Assembly (NCBI RefSeq): GCF_001620365.2
Contig: NZ_LQMT02000023.1
Span: 66,371-130,370 of the forward strand
Direction of reading: 5' to 3'
DNA from: Amycolatopsis keratiniphila subsp. keratiniphila
Lineage (GTDB): Bacteria; Actinomycetota; Actinomycetes; Mycobacteriales; Pseudonocardiaceae
Length of the DNA stretch: 64,000 nucleotides
Of this stretch, positions 43,308-52,249 are shown piece by piece. The position numbers were made by a program, and so were the translations under genes. Position 1 is the first letter of the stretch; each line of letters opens with the position of its first letter. Below the pieces are notes generated by a model that saw only the letters and a program-made list of their open reading frames with translations, made no database searches and was not told where the DNA came from.

Positions 43308-44788
43308 GTCCAGGGATCGCATATCGCTCGTTCTGCGCCGCGTTGTCGGTACTACTGCTCCAGGTCGTCGTTGAGAACACAGCGGCGGCGTCCGAAGAGC
43401 CGGCTCGAGGGGTGTGCGGCACGACCGTCGGCGTCCCTTCCGCCCCGGAAGGCGCCCAGGTCGTCGATCCAGGCACCGATCTGACCGACAAGACCCGGTT
43501 CAGCCCGCCGGGTACCACGTTCTGGCTGTCACCGGGCGAGCACACGCTGAGTTCCGACCAGTTCGGCCAGGTGATGCCGAAGGACGGCAACGTCTACCTC
43601 GGCGCGCCCGGCGCCGTGCTCAACGGACGCGGGATCAACCGCGCGGCCTTCACCACGCAGGCCAAGGACGTGGTGATCCGCGGGCTGACCATCCGCGGTT
43701 TCGTCGCCGAACGGGACCAGGGCGTTGTCAACCACGACTCCGGCGAGCGCTGGACCATCGAAGGCAACGTCATCGAGGACAACGACGGGGCCGGGATGAT
43801 GACCGGATCCGGCCAGCGGGTGATCGGGAACTGCCTGCGGAACAACGGGCAGTACGGCATCAACGCCTACCGCTTCGGCGGCGGGCTGACCGGTCTGGTG
43901 ATCGAAGGCAACGAGATCACCGGCAACAACACCGACGATTGGGAGGCGAAGATCCCGGGCTGCGGTTGCAGCGGCGGGGCGAAGTTCTGGGCCGTGAACG
44001 GCGCCGACGTCACCGGCAACTGGGTCCACCACAACCACGGTGTCGGGCTCTGGGCCGACACGAACAACAACGATTTCCTCATCCAGGACAATCTGATCGA
44101 GGACAACGCGTCCGAAGGCCTGTTCTACGAGATCTCCTACAACCTGGAGCTGATCGGGAACACCTTCAACCGGAACGCGCTGGTGCAGGGCCGGAAACGG
44201 GCCGCCAAGGGCGACAACTTCCCGGTCGCCGCCGTGTACCTCAGCGAGTCCGGTGGCGAACCGAGGCTGCCCGCCCGGACCAGCCGGATCGACATCCGGG
44301 GCAACATGTTCTCCGACAACTGGTCGGGGATCACGCTGTGGGAGAACGCCGACCGGTTCTGCAACAGCCCGGCCAACACGTCCACACTCTCGTGCACGGC
44401 GCTGGTCTCCCCGACGTCTGCTTGCTCAGACCCGGGCATCGCGACCGAGCCCCTGTACGGCGACTGCCGTTGGAAGACACAACGCGTTTCGGTGCACGAG
44501 AACACCTTCGAGTTCGACTCGGCGATGGAGGGCTGTCTCGGCCTGTGCGGGCGGATGGCGGTGCTCTCGAACTACGGGACCTTCCCGTCCTGGTCGCCGT
44601 ACCGGGGCGCCGTGATCTCGGAGGCGATCACCTTCCGGCAGGACAACCGGTGGTACGACAACCAGTACTACGGGCCGTGGACGTTCGTCGCCCACGACAC
44701 CTCACGACGGCTGACCGCGGCGCAGTGGCAGGCGGCGCCCTATCTGCAGGACACCTGCAGCGGCTTCGGAGAGACGGCGACCTGCTGA
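43304..44788 (+). CDS. Secreted right-handed beta-helix protein 1
   Basis: 494 residues from ATG 43304 (GGAGAAGGG upstream, four-base overlap with the aminotransferase). Signal peptide about 1-29 (LSVLLLQVVVENTAAA). The body is a parallel beta-helix with coils ending in NNN/DN turns: NVIEDNDGAGMM, NGQYGINAY, GNEITGNNTDDWE, GNWVHHNHGVGLWADTNNNDF, DNLIEDNASEGLFYE. Conserved Cys pairs (GCGC, NCLRNNG, RFCNSPANTS, DCRWKTQR). Related to the genes at 44803 and 50726. A polysaccharide lyase, hydrolase or C5-epimerase-like role is possible (inference). Confidence 0.85.
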   Translation: MSPGIAYRSFCAALSVLLLQVVVENTAAASEEPARGVCGTTVGVPSAPEGAQVVDPGTDLTDKTRFSPPGTTFWLSPGEHTLSSDQFGQVMPKDGNVYLGAPGAVLNGRGINRAAFTTQAKDVVIRGLTIRGFVAERDQGVVNHDSGERWTIEGNVIEDNDGAGMMTGSGQRVIGNCLRNNGQYGINAYRFGGGLTGLVIEGNEITGNNTDDWEAKIPGCGCSGGAKFWAVNGADVTGNWVHHNHGVGLWADTNNNDFLIQDNLIEDNASEGLFYEISYNLELIGNTFNRNALVQGRKRAAKGDNFPVAAVYLSESGGEPRLPARTSRIDIRGNMFSDNWSGITLWENADRFCNSPANTSTLSCTALVSPTSACSDPGIATEPLYGDCRWKTQRVSVHENTFEFDSAMEGCLGLCGRMAVLSNYGTFPSWSPYRGAVISEAITFRQDNRWYDNQYYGPWTFVAHDTSRRLTAAQWQAAPYLQDTCSGFGETATC

Positions 44789-44802
44789 AGGTTCACCTGT
44801 AA

Positions 44803-46281
44803 GTGTCCATCTGGGACCGTCCATACTGGCTTACCGTTTTCAGTATGCCCGCGTTCCTCGTTGCCCTGCTGCTGCTCGCGACAGGAGTCGTCCCGGCCTC
44901 GGCGGCTCCTGTCGCGGCCTGCGCCGCGGGCCCCGTCAGTCCGGGGAAACCGGACGGTGCCGTGGTCGTCTCCCCGGGAACGGACCTTTCCGCGAAGACA
45001 CGCGAACTCCCGGCCGGCACGACGTTCTGGCTGACCGAAGGCAATCACACGCTGGGCCCGGACGAGTTCGGGCAGATCATCCCCAAGGACGGCAACGCCT
45101 ATCTCGGTGCCCCCGGTGCCGTGCTGGACGGTGGCGGCGTCAACCGCTACGCGTTCACCCAGCAGGCTCGCGACGTCGTCATCCGCGGCCTCACGATCCG
45201 CGGTTTCGCGGCGCCACGCGATCAGGGCGTGGTGAACCACGACTCGGGGGAACACTGGACCATCGAGGGCAACACGATCGAGGACAACCGCGGCGCCGCG
45301 ATGATGGCGGGACCGCGTCAGCAGATCCTCCGGAACTGCCTGCGGAACAACGGTCAGTACGGCATCAACGCCTATCGGTCGGGTGACGGGATCACCGGGC
45401 TGCTCGTCGAGGGCAACGAGATCACCGGCAACAACACCGACGACTGGGAGACGAAGGAACCCGGCTGCGGCTGCACCGGCGGCGCGAAATTCTGGGCGGT
45501 GAACGGCGCCGACATCCGCGGCAACTGGGTCCACCACAATCACGGCGCCGGACTGTGGGCGGACACGAACAACAACGACTTCCTCATCGAGGACAACCTG
45601 ATCGAGGACAACGACGCGGAGGCGTTGTTCTACGAGATCTCCTACAACGTGGTGGTCCGCGGGAACACCTTCCGGCGGAACACACTCGTGCAGGGCCGGG
45701 CTTTCGCTGCCCGGGGCGACGATTTCCCGGTCGGGACGGTGTACATCTCGGAGTCCGGCGGTGAGCCGCGGGTGCGGGCCCGGACTTCGCTGGTGGAGAT
45801 CGTCGACAACGTCTTCGAGGACAACTGGTCCGGAATCACCCTGTGGGAGAACGCGGACCGCTTCTGCAACAGCCCGGCGAACACGTCCTCCGGCTCTTGC
45901 ACCCTTCTCGTTCCATCGGTCTCTTCGTGTTCCGCGCCGGGCATTTCGTCGCGTCCGCTGTATGACGACTGCCGGTGGAAGACACAGCGGGTTTCGATCC
46001 ACGGGAACAAGTTCTCCCACGGATCTTCCTGCTCGGGATATTGCGGGCGGATGGCGCTTTTGGCGAACTTCGGGACTTTTCCGGAGTGGTCGCCTTATCG
46101 GGGTTCCTCCGTTTCGGACGCGGTGACGTTCCGGCAGGAGAACCGGTGGTATGACAACGCTTATTCGGGCGAGTGGCGGTTCGTGGTTCATGACACTTCG
46201 CGGACTGTGGGGGTTTCGGGGTGGCAGGGGGCTCCTTACTCGCAGGATGCTTGTAGTTCTTTTGGGGATGGTGGGTGCTGA
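44803..46281 (+). CDS. Secreted right-handed beta-helix protein 2
   Basis: 492 residues from GTG 44803 (ATG 44845 is an alternative), 14 bp after its paralogue. Signal peptide MPAFLVALLLLATGVVPASA at residues 15-34. It aligns end to end by eye with protein 1: IIPKDGNAYLGAPGAVLDGGG, GVVNHDSGEHWTIEGN, GLWADTNNNDFLIEDN, ESGGEPRVRARTS, DRFCNSPANTSSGSC, DCRWKTQR. From about 45880 onward its codons change to many GGG and T-ending ones, unlike all neighbours. Last clear gene of the plus-strand polysaccharide operon. Confidence 0.85.
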   Translation: MSIWDRPYWLTVFSMPAFLVALLLLATGVVPASAAPVAACAAGPVSPGKPDGAVVVSPGTDLSAKTRELPAGTTFWLTEGNHTLGPDEFGQIIPKDGNAYLGAPGAVLDGGGVNRYAFTQQARDVVIRGLTIRGFAAPRDQGVVNHDSGEHWTIEGNTIEDNRGAAMMAGPRQQILRNCLRNNGQYGINAYRSGDGITGLLVEGNEITGNNTDDWETKEPGCGCTGGAKFWAVNGADIRGNWVHHNHGAGLWADTNNNDFLIEDNLIEDNDAEALFYEISYNVVVRGNTFRRNTLVQGRAFAARGDDFPVGTVYISESGGEPRVRARTSLVEIVDNVFEDNWSGITLWENADRFCNSPANTSSGSCTLLVPSVSSCSAPGISSRPLYDDCRWKTQRVSIHGNKFSHGSSCSGYCGRMALLANFGTFPEWSPYRGSSVSDAVTFRQENRWYDNAYSGEWRFVVHDTSRTVGVSGWQGAPYSQDACSSFGDGGC

Positions 46282-46310
46282 GCGGCCCGGTCACGGCGGC
46301 TGGTTTGCGC

Positions 46311-46357
46311 GACGATGTAGGAATTGGGACGTTGAGTGTCCCAATTCCTACATCGTC
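46311..46357. terminator. Perfect 20-bp hairpin at end of plus-strand operon
   Basis: GACGATGTAGGAATTGGGAC (46311-46330), loop GTTGAGT, and its exact complement (46338-46357), followed by ACCATC and TTTTTCT. The arms are AT-rich for this genome. Works as an intrinsic terminator; it may also be a dispersed repeat. Confidence 0.85.
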
Positions 46358-46420
46358 ACCATCTTTTTCTCGTGAGCGGGACTTTCATGCACCCTACGAG
46401 GGGGAATTGTCGGTACCTGG

Positions 46421-47386
46421 TTGCACGATGATCCGGTGCAACGAGGATCCTGGACTACCGACCCCCTGCTCACCGCCCCGGGCCATCCGGAGGTGGTCCG
46501 CGCGGCCGAGCTCGAAGAGATCGGCGTGCCACGCCGGACCATCTCCCGTCGATGCGCGGCGGGCGGCCCCTGGCGAACGCTGCTCCCCGGGGTCGTGCTG
46601 CTGAGCAACGGCCCACCGACCGATGAGCATCGAGTCCGCGCCGCGTTGCTCCATGCCCGACGAGACGCGGTGCTCACCGGCGTCTGGGCGCTCCGCCGAC
46701 ATGGCTTGGAAAGAGTTCCCGATCAGGAGGAGGTTCATGTCCTCATACCGGCGAATCGTGGTGTGGCCGACGCCGGGTTCGCCCGGATAGAGCGAACTCA
46801 CCGCCCACCTCGTCCCCACTTCCGTGGCGATCTCCCCGTCGCCCCCGTCCCCCGAGCCGTCATCGACGCCGCCCGAAGACTCACCGACGAAGACGAGATC
46901 CAGGCGATGATGGCCGAGTCCGTCCAACGTCGCTTCTGCACGACCGGAATGCTCACCCACGAACTCGACCAAGCGGGAAGAACCGGAACCGCACTCCCCA
47001 GACGAGCCCTGGCCCCGCTCCTCGCCGGAGCGAGATCCGTCGCCGAGGCCGACGCTTGGCGGCTCTGGCGAAGATCCGGTCTCCCGCCGGGCCACTGGAA
47101 CGTCCCGATCTTCGACGCGGACGGGAACTACATCGCCACGCCGGACTTCTGGTGCGACGAGTGCGCCTTCGCCTGGGAGATCGATTCCTACCGTCACCAC
47201 GCCGACCTCGCCGGTCATCGCGCCACCGTCGCGCGCAACGCGCGTTATGTCGCCGCGGGGATCGTCGTGCTCCAGACGTTGCCGTCCCGTCTGCGAACCG
47301 AGCCGGCGCAGGTCGAGCGCGAGCTGTCGGCCGCGTTCCGGGCGGCGCGGGCGCGGCCGCGGCCGAACGTCAAGCTGGTCGCGTAG
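46421..47386 (+). CDS. AbiEi-like antitoxin/transcriptional-regulator family protein
   Basis: 321 residues from TTG 46421 (GTG 46436 is an alternative). The N-terminus has a winged-HTH-like AbiEi antitoxin domain (VRAAELEEIGVPRRTISRRCAAGGPWRTLLPGVVLLSN), then DAVLTGVWALRRHGL and AVIDAARRLTDEDEIQAMM. The C-terminus has a DUF559/restriction-endonuclease-like fold hint (WNVPIFDADGNYIATPDFWCDECAFAWEIDSYRHH, with PDF and the ExD pair). No AbiEii nucleotidyltransferase toxin is next to it, so it is an orphan. Such orphans are frequent in actinomycetes. Confidence 0.75.
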   Translation: MHDDPVQRGSWTTDPLLTAPGHPEVVRAAELEEIGVPRRTISRRCAAGGPWRTLLPGVVLLSNGPPTDEHRVRAALLHARRDAVLTGVWALRRHGLERVPDQEEVHVLIPANRGVADAGFARIERTHRPPRPHFRGDLPVAPVPRAVIDAARRLTDEDEIQAMMAESVQRRFCTTGMLTHELDQAGRTGTALPRRALAPLLAGARSVAEADAWRLWRRSGLPPGHWNVPIFDADGNYIATPDFWCDECAFAWEIDSYRHHADLAGHRATVARNARYVAAGIVVLQTLPSRLRTEPAQVERELSAAFRAARARPRPNVKLVA

Positions 47387-47387
47387 A

Positions 47388-47725
47388 GCGCTGCTTCTGG
47401 GCTACCTCGCCCACAGCGCGACAGCGATCCTCCGCAAACTCGACGGCCTCTCCGAAGCCGACCTCCGGCGGTCGACCGTGCCATCCGGGTGGACGCCGCT
47501 CGGTGTCGACTTCTCGTGGCCGGGCACGGCCGAACAGGAATGGCTCATCACACCGGACGACACCACCGCCGGGATCCTGGCCTTCTTCCATGGCGAACGG
47601 GAGAACTGTGCCCGGTTGGCGGCTGTCACGCCTGGGTTCTCTTCCATCTCGCGCAGAGCTTCGCCCGGCACGCGGGTCACGTCGACGTCGGCCGGGAACT
47701 GTTCGACGGCGTCACCGGGAAGTGA
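47388..47725 (+). pseudogene. Remnant of a DinB/DUF664-family gene
   Basis: In one frame (47388 to about 47630) it reads LLLGYLAHSATAILRKLDGLSEADLRRSTVPSGWTPLG, the start of a DUF664 DinB protein. It then skips the usual LVKHLA-VERRWF helix and continues TPDDTTAGILAFFHGERENCARLAA. The C-terminal helix WVLFHLAQSFARHAGHVDVGRELFDGVTG is in another frame ending at 47725. An internal deletion plus a frameshift show a decayed gene. It overlaps the 3' end of the PAP2 gene by 14 bp. Confidence 0.75.
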
Positions 47726-48344
47726 GCCGGTCCACCGCCCACCCCACCACCGGCACCACCGCCACAGCGACCCCGAGCCCCCCGAAGGTGTCCGTCGGAT
47801 AGTGCGCCCCCAGTGCCACCTCGGCCCATCCCATCGCGAGCCCCGCGAAAGCGACCAGCCCCACCAGGAGCAGAGCCCCACCGACAGGCCCGAGGCCGCG
47901 CACGTCGATCACCAGCAACCCCACGACGGTCGCGACGGTCACCGCGAAGGCCGTGTGCCCGCTCGGGTACGAGAGGAATTCGCCGTGGATCAGCCTGCCG
48001 ACCAGGGGTTTCAGTCCGGTGGTCAGCGCCACCGTCACACCGCTCGCGGCCACCATGAGGATCGCGATCCGCTGCCGCCGGTGCCGCAGGCACAGCCAGC
48101 CGAACAGGGCGATCACCACGATCGCGCCCACCGGTTCGCCCGCGAAGTCGATGGCGGTCGCCAGGTACCAGAGCGGGCCTTCGACGCGGTCGACGACGGG
48201 GAGGACGAGTGCGTCCAGTCCGGCGGTATGCGAGGTGCCGGCGTAGCGCAGGCCGAGGACGAGGGCGACGACGAAACCGAAGGCGCCCAGGGTCCAGAGC
48301 GGGATTCGCGCCCGCGGCGGGATCGCGGGCGGGCCGGTGATCAC
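47712..48344 (-). CDS. PAP2-superfamily phosphatase
   Basis: 210 residues, five or six membrane helices. Phosphatase motifs GLKPLVGRLIHGE (motif 1-like), YPSGHTAFAVT (motif 2 with catalytic His) and GAHYPTDTFGG (motif 3). It may dephosphorylate undecaprenyl pyrophosphate, recycling the lipid carrier for the polysaccharide (inference). GTG start overlaps the GT4 stop by four bases; last gene of the minus operon. Confidence 0.88.
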   Translation of the reverse strand: MITGPPAIPPRARIPLWTLGAFGFVVALVLGLRYAGTSHTAGLDALVLPVVDRVEGPLWYLATAIDFAGEPVGAIVVIALFGWLCLRHRRQRIAILMVAASGVTVALTTGLKPLVGRLIHGEFLSYPSGHTAFAVTVATVVGLLVIDVRGLGPVGGALLLVGLVAFAGLAMGWAEVALGAHYPTDTFGGLGVAVAVVPVVGWAVDRLTSR

Positions 48345-49522
48345 GCGTCGATCGCGGCCTGGTAGCCGCCGACGAGCCGTTCGAGACCGACCTTCGGCGT
48401 GAATTCCTGCTCGTACACCAGCCGCGCCGCCCAGCCCATCTCCTGGTTCCGTTCGGCGTCGCCGACGATCTCGCGCAGGCGAGCCGCGAGCGACTCCGGG
48501 TTCCCGGGTTCGTGCAGCAGGCCGGTGACGCCGTCTTCGACGAGTTCGCGGAAGGCGCCGTGGGCCGCGGCGACGGTGGGGACGCCGGCGGCCATCGCTT
48601 CGACCACGACCAGCCCGAACGCCTCCAGCCATTCCGACGGGGCGATGACGGCGTTCGAGCGGACGATCAGCTCTTGACACTCCACTTTGGACTGAAGGCC
48701 GACGTAGCGGACGTCGTCGCGGCCGTGGGCCCAGCGCGCGACCTCGTCCTGCATCGGGCCGGTGCCTGCGATCACCAGCGGCGGCAGCGGACCACCCGCC
48801 GCGACGAGCCGATCCCAGGCCTTCATCAGCAGGCCGATGCCCTTTTCCTCGGTGATCCGGCCGAGGAAAAGCAGGTGCTCACCCGCGCCCTTGCGCGTCT
48901 TGCCCGGATCGGTGACGTAGTTGTACTTCACCGCGAGCCGGTCGGCTGGCATCCCGGCGGCGATCAGGATCTCGCGTTGCGCCCGCGAGATGCAGAAGAA
49001 CTTCGAGACGCTGGACCACCAGCGTTTGCGGTTCAGCACCATGCTCGCCGCCATCGGCATGGTGGCGAGCCCCGAATCGCGGTAGCACCCGTGCCGCACC
49101 GCCGGGATCGGCTTGCGTCCCACGCAGTCGGTGCAGATGTAGCCCTCGCGGTACAGCGTGCCGGGCGGACAGATCAGCGTGTAGTTGTGCACGGTCGCGA
49201 CCGTCGGCACCCCGGCGTCCGCGCACGCGGCCAGCACGGACGGCGAAAGCAGCGGGAACGTGTTGTGGATGTGGACGACGTCCGGCCGATCGTCGGCGAG
49301 GCGCCGGGCCAGTTCCGCGCGCACGGCCCGGTTCCACGGCACCTGCAGCGGGACGACGGCCTTGCGCGGCAGCGACATTTCCGCGATGTCGTCGCTGCGC
49401 CGCTCGAACAGGCTCACCTCGTGCCCGGCATCGGCGAGCAGCGAGGTCTCCTGGTCCACGACGTTGTTCTCACCGCTCGGCTGCTCGGATCGGTACCGGT
49501 TGTGGATCACGAGGACCTTCAC
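48341..49522 (-). CDS. Family 4 glycosyltransferase
   Basis: 393 residues, GT-B fold. N-terminal KVLVIHNRYRSEQPSGENNVVDQE and VVHIHNTFPLLSPSVL; a Cys-containing loop TLICPPGTLYREGYICTDCVGRKPIPAVRHGCYRDS (typical of one GT4 subgroup); the C-terminal donor site FLGRITEEKGIGLLMKAW and SEWLEAFGLVVVEAMAAGVPTVA with the EX7E motif. It builds the repeat unit. Overlaps the polymerase gene by four bases. Confidence 0.93.
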   Translation of the reverse strand: MKVLVIHNRYRSEQPSGENNVVDQETSLLADAGHEVSLFERRSDDIAEMSLPRKAVVPLQVPWNRAVRAELARRLADDRPDVVHIHNTFPLLSPSVLAACADAGVPTVATVHNYTLICPPGTLYREGYICTDCVGRKPIPAVRHGCYRDSGLATMPMAASMVLNRKRWWSSVSKFFCISRAQREILIAAGMPADRLAVKYNYVTDPGKTRKGAGEHLLFLGRITEEKGIGLLMKAWDRLVAAGGPLPPLVIAGTGPMQDEVARWAHGRDDVRYVGLQSKVECQELIVRSNAVIAPSEWLEAFGLVVVEAMAAGVPTVAAAHGAFRELVEDGVTGLLHEPGNPESLAARLREIVGDAERNQEMGWAARLVYEQEFTPKVGLERLVGGYQAAIDA

Positions 49523-50724
49523 ACGGACTCCTTGGAAAGCTCAGGGTCGGCTCGTACCAGTAGCGACGCGGCCAAGGCCAGGTGCAGCAGGTACGGCGAC
49601 GCGTCGCCGAGGCCCGCCTCGGTGTAGGAGGCGGAAAGACAGTAGGTGATCAGGAAGATCGCGCAGGCCCTGGCGGGCGACGGCGGTCGCAGCACCGCGA
49701 CCACGATCAGCACGAGCAGGAACGCGGCCACGATCGCGATCCCGACATAGCCCTGCTCGTGGTAGACCGCGAGCCAGCTGCTGTCGATCGGGAGCCCGTC
49801 GTAGGACTTGTCGGTCAGCCCGACGCCGAACAGGTACTCGAGCGTCGTCCGCGGCGCGTCGAGCAGCGCGTCCCACACCTTCGCGCGGCCGGTGAGGCTG
49901 GAGAAGTTCTCCTCCGACTGCCCGCGCAGGAACCAGGTCTGCAGCAGCCCGCTCAACGCCACCGCGCAGAACACCCCGACGAGCACGAGCCCGGTGAACA
50001 CCTTGCGCGCGCGGGCGCTGGACATCCACTGCGACATCAGCGCCACCACGGTCCCGGCCACCAGGCCGAGCATGGCGGTGCGGGTGTGGGTCAGCAGCAG
50101 GATCGCGAACGACGGCACGATGACCACCAGCGCGTTCCGCCGCTCCAGTTTCCCGCCCAGCCACAGCAGCACCGTGAGACCGATGACGATGGCCGCGTAC
50201 TGGCCGACCTGCGGTGGCGTCAGCGGCCACAGCGTGCCGGTGAGCCGTCCGCCGTATTCGAACGGCAGCGCGTTGCCCGGGCCCAGCGCGAGCCCGATGA
50301 CCACCGTCACCAGCACCACGCCGTAGGCCCGGATATGCGTGCGAACGAGGTCGAGGCTGCCGTTCCACCAGCGGGTCAGCAACCACAGCGTGCTGATGAA
50401 CAGCGCGAACCGGAAGCAGCGGAACAGCGCGCCGAAGCCGCCTTCCAGGTTCAGGCTCGCGACCACGCTCAGCACCAGCAGCACCGTGAGCAGGAAGAGA
50501 TAGGCGCTCGGCCTGATCTTCAGCCTGGCGTTCAGCGCGAGCGCGATCACGAACGCGGCCCCCAGCGCGCCCATCGTGATCAGCTGGCTGACCGACCTCG
50601 GCAGCGGGATGACCGTCTTCGCCCCGGTCGAGCCCAGGGTGTTGATGATCAGCAACGTCCAGGCGATGCCGACCGCCTTCGGGGTGCTGCGGATCGCCGC
50701 CGGACGGACCGCGGGTTCGAGCAT
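49519..50724 (-). CDS. Wzy-like O-antigen polymerase/ligase family membrane protein
   Basis: 401 residues with about 12 membrane helices and one larger extracytoplasmic loop (about 265-330) holding TGRAKVWDALLDAPRTTLEYLFGVGL and an HEQGYVG motif typical of Wzy_C proteins. It polymerises lipid-linked repeats exported by the flippase. ATG 50724 has GGGAGGTGG upstream and sits one base after the stop of the beta-helix gene. Confidence 0.85.
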   Translation of the reverse strand: MLEPAVRPAAIRSTPKAVGIAWTLLIINTLGSTGAKTVIPLPRSVSQLITMGALGAAFVIALALNARLKIRPSAYLFLLTVLLVLSVVASLNLEGGFGALFRCFRFALFISTLWLLTRWWNGSLDLVRTHIRAYGVVLVTVVIGLALGPGNALPFEYGGRLTGTLWPLTPPQVGQYAAIVIGLTVLLWLGGKLERRNALVVIVPSFAILLLTHTRTAMLGLVAGTVVALMSQWMSSARARKVFTGLVLVGVFCAVALSGLLQTWFLRGQSEENFSSLTGRAKVWDALLDAPRTTLEYLFGVGLTDKSYDGLPIDSSWLAVYHEQGYVGIAIVAAFLLVLIVVAVLRPPSPARACAIFLITYCLSASYTEAGLGDASPYLLHLALAASLLVRADPELSKESV

Positions 50725-50725
50725 G

Positions 50726-52249
50726 TCAGCCACCTCCCGCACGCGTCAGTTTGCTGCCCTGGTCCTGTTTGTAGGGCGCGCCCTGCCACTCGCCGAAGCC
50801 GAGCACGCGGCTCGGCTCGAACGCGACGAAGTTCCACGGCCCGGAGTAGACGTTGTCGTAAAGCCGGTTGCCCTGGTGGAACGTGATCGCCTGCTGGACG
50901 ACCTCGCCCTTGTACGGCGACCACTCCGGGTACGTGCCGAAGTTCGCGAGCATCGCCATCCGCGCGCAGCTCTCCTCGCAGCCCGCGACGGCCGGGTCGA
51001 GGACGAACCGGTTGTGGTGGATCTCGACGCGCTGGGTCTTCCATCGGCAGTCGGCGTTCAGGCCGCCCGACGCGATCGCCGGCTGCGCGCATTTCGCCTG
51101 CTCCGGCACCAGCCGGGTGCAGGAGCCGGACGACGTGTTGGCCGGGCTGTTGCAGAACCGGTCGGAGTTCTCCCACAGGGTGACGCCGTTCCAGTTGTTC
51201 TCGAACGTGTTCCCGGAGATCTCCAGTTTGTCCGTCCGCGCCTTCACCCTCGGCTCGCCGCCGGATTCGGACACGTAGATCGACGCCACCGGGAAACTGT
51301 CGCCGCGGTCGATGTAGCGCTTGCCGTCCACCCAGTTGTTGCGGCGGATGGTGTTGCCGGTGATCACGGCGTTGTAGCTGGTCTCGTACATCAGCGCCGA
51401 GCCGTCGTTGTTCTCGATGACGTTGGCCTCGATGCGGAAGTCGTTGTTGTTCGTGTCGGCCCACAAGCCGACCCCGCGGTTGTCGTGCACCCAGTTGCCG
51501 GTGACGTCGGCGCCGTCGACCGACCAGAACTTGACCCCGCCCGAGCAGCCGCAGCCGTCGATCTTGGCTTCCCAGTCGCCGGTGTTGTTGCCGGTGATCT
51601 CGTTGCCCTCGACCACGAGTCCGGTGATCTTGTTGTTCTGCGCGTAGGCGTTCATCCCGTACTGCCCGTTGCGGCGCAGGCAGTTCCCGCGGACCTGCTG
51701 CCGCGCGCCCGCCATCAGCGCCGCGCCGTCGTTGTCCTGGACGGTGCTCTGCTCGATGACCCAGCCGTCGGCCGAGTCGTGGTTGACCACGCCTTCGTCG
51801 TGCGGCGCGGCGAAACCCTGGACGGTCAGGTTACGGATCTTGACGTCTGTGGCGTCGCCGGAGAAGGCGTATTGGTTGATCTTGCGGCCGTCGAGGACCG
51901 CCTTCGGACCGCCGATGTAGACGTTGCCCGGCTTCGGGTTGACCTGGTCGTAGCGGTCGTCGCCGAGTCTGTGCGTGCCCGGTGCCAGCCAGAACGTGGT
52001 CCCGGCCGGGTTCGAGCGGGTCTTCGTGGCGAGGTCGCCCGGCACCGCGGGGTCGATCTTCACCGCCCCCGCCGGCGCTTCGGCCGGGCCCTCCGGCAGC
52101 TTGTCGCACACCTGCGCCACGGAACCGGACGGCGGCTTGCCCGGATCCGGTCCCGGTTCGTCGGCCGGGGTCGTGCAGGCGGTGAGCGTCAACGAGCCGA
52201 GCAGCACCAGAAGCGCTGCCCGGCGGAGGCGGTGCGGTCGTGCGATCAC
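50726..52249 (-). CDS. Right-handed beta-helix lipoprotein, third paralogue
   Basis: 507 residues from GTG 52249. Lipoprotein signal MIARPHRLRRAALLVLLGSLTLTAC with lipobox LTAC (Cys25), then a Pro-rich linker. The beta-helix body matches the two proteins of the plus operon: GTTFWLAPGTHRLG, GVVNHDSADGWVIEQ, NGQYGMNAY, GNEITGNNTGDWE, CGCSGGVKFWSVDGADVTGNWVHDN, GLWADTNNNDF, SESGGEPRVKARTDK, DRFCNSPANTSSGSC, DCRWKTQRVEIHHNRF. Unlike those it is membrane-anchored. Its start overlaps the heparinase stop (GTGA). Confidence 0.88.
   Translation of the reverse strand: MIARPHRLRRAALLVLLGSLTLTACTTPADEPGPDPGKPPSGSVAQVCDKLPEGPAEAPAGAVKIDPAVPGDLATKTRSNPAGTTFWLAPGTHRLGDDRYDQVNPKPGNVYIGGPKAVLDGRKINQYAFSGDATDVKIRNLTVQGFAAPHDEGVVNHDSADGWVIEQSTVQDNDGAALMAGARQQVRGNCLRRNGQYGMNAYAQNNKITGLVVEGNEITGNNTGDWEAKIDGCGCSGGVKFWSVDGADVTGNWVHDNRGVGLWADTNNNDFRIEANVIENNDGSALMYETSYNAVITGNTIRRNNWVDGKRYIDRGDSFPVASIYVSESGGEPRVKARTDKLEISGNTFENNWNGVTLWENSDRFCNSPANTSSGSCTRLVPEQAKCAQPAIASGGLNADCRWKTQRVEIHHNRFVLDPAVAGCEESCARMAMLANFGTYPEWSPYKGEVVQQAITFHQGNRLYDNVYSGPWNFVAFEPSRVLGFGEWQGAPYKQDQGSKLTRAGGG

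Noticed and set aside
33041..46281. Glycosylated antibiotic (polyketide/peptide) gene cluster
   Set aside because: Deoxysugar genes are present but there is no PKS, NRPS or aglycone gene; flippase, polymerase and Wzz genes point to a surface polymer.
46421..47386. Complete AbiE toxin-antitoxin system
   Set aside because: No AbiEii nucleotidyltransferase is adjacent; only the AbiEi-like protein is seen.
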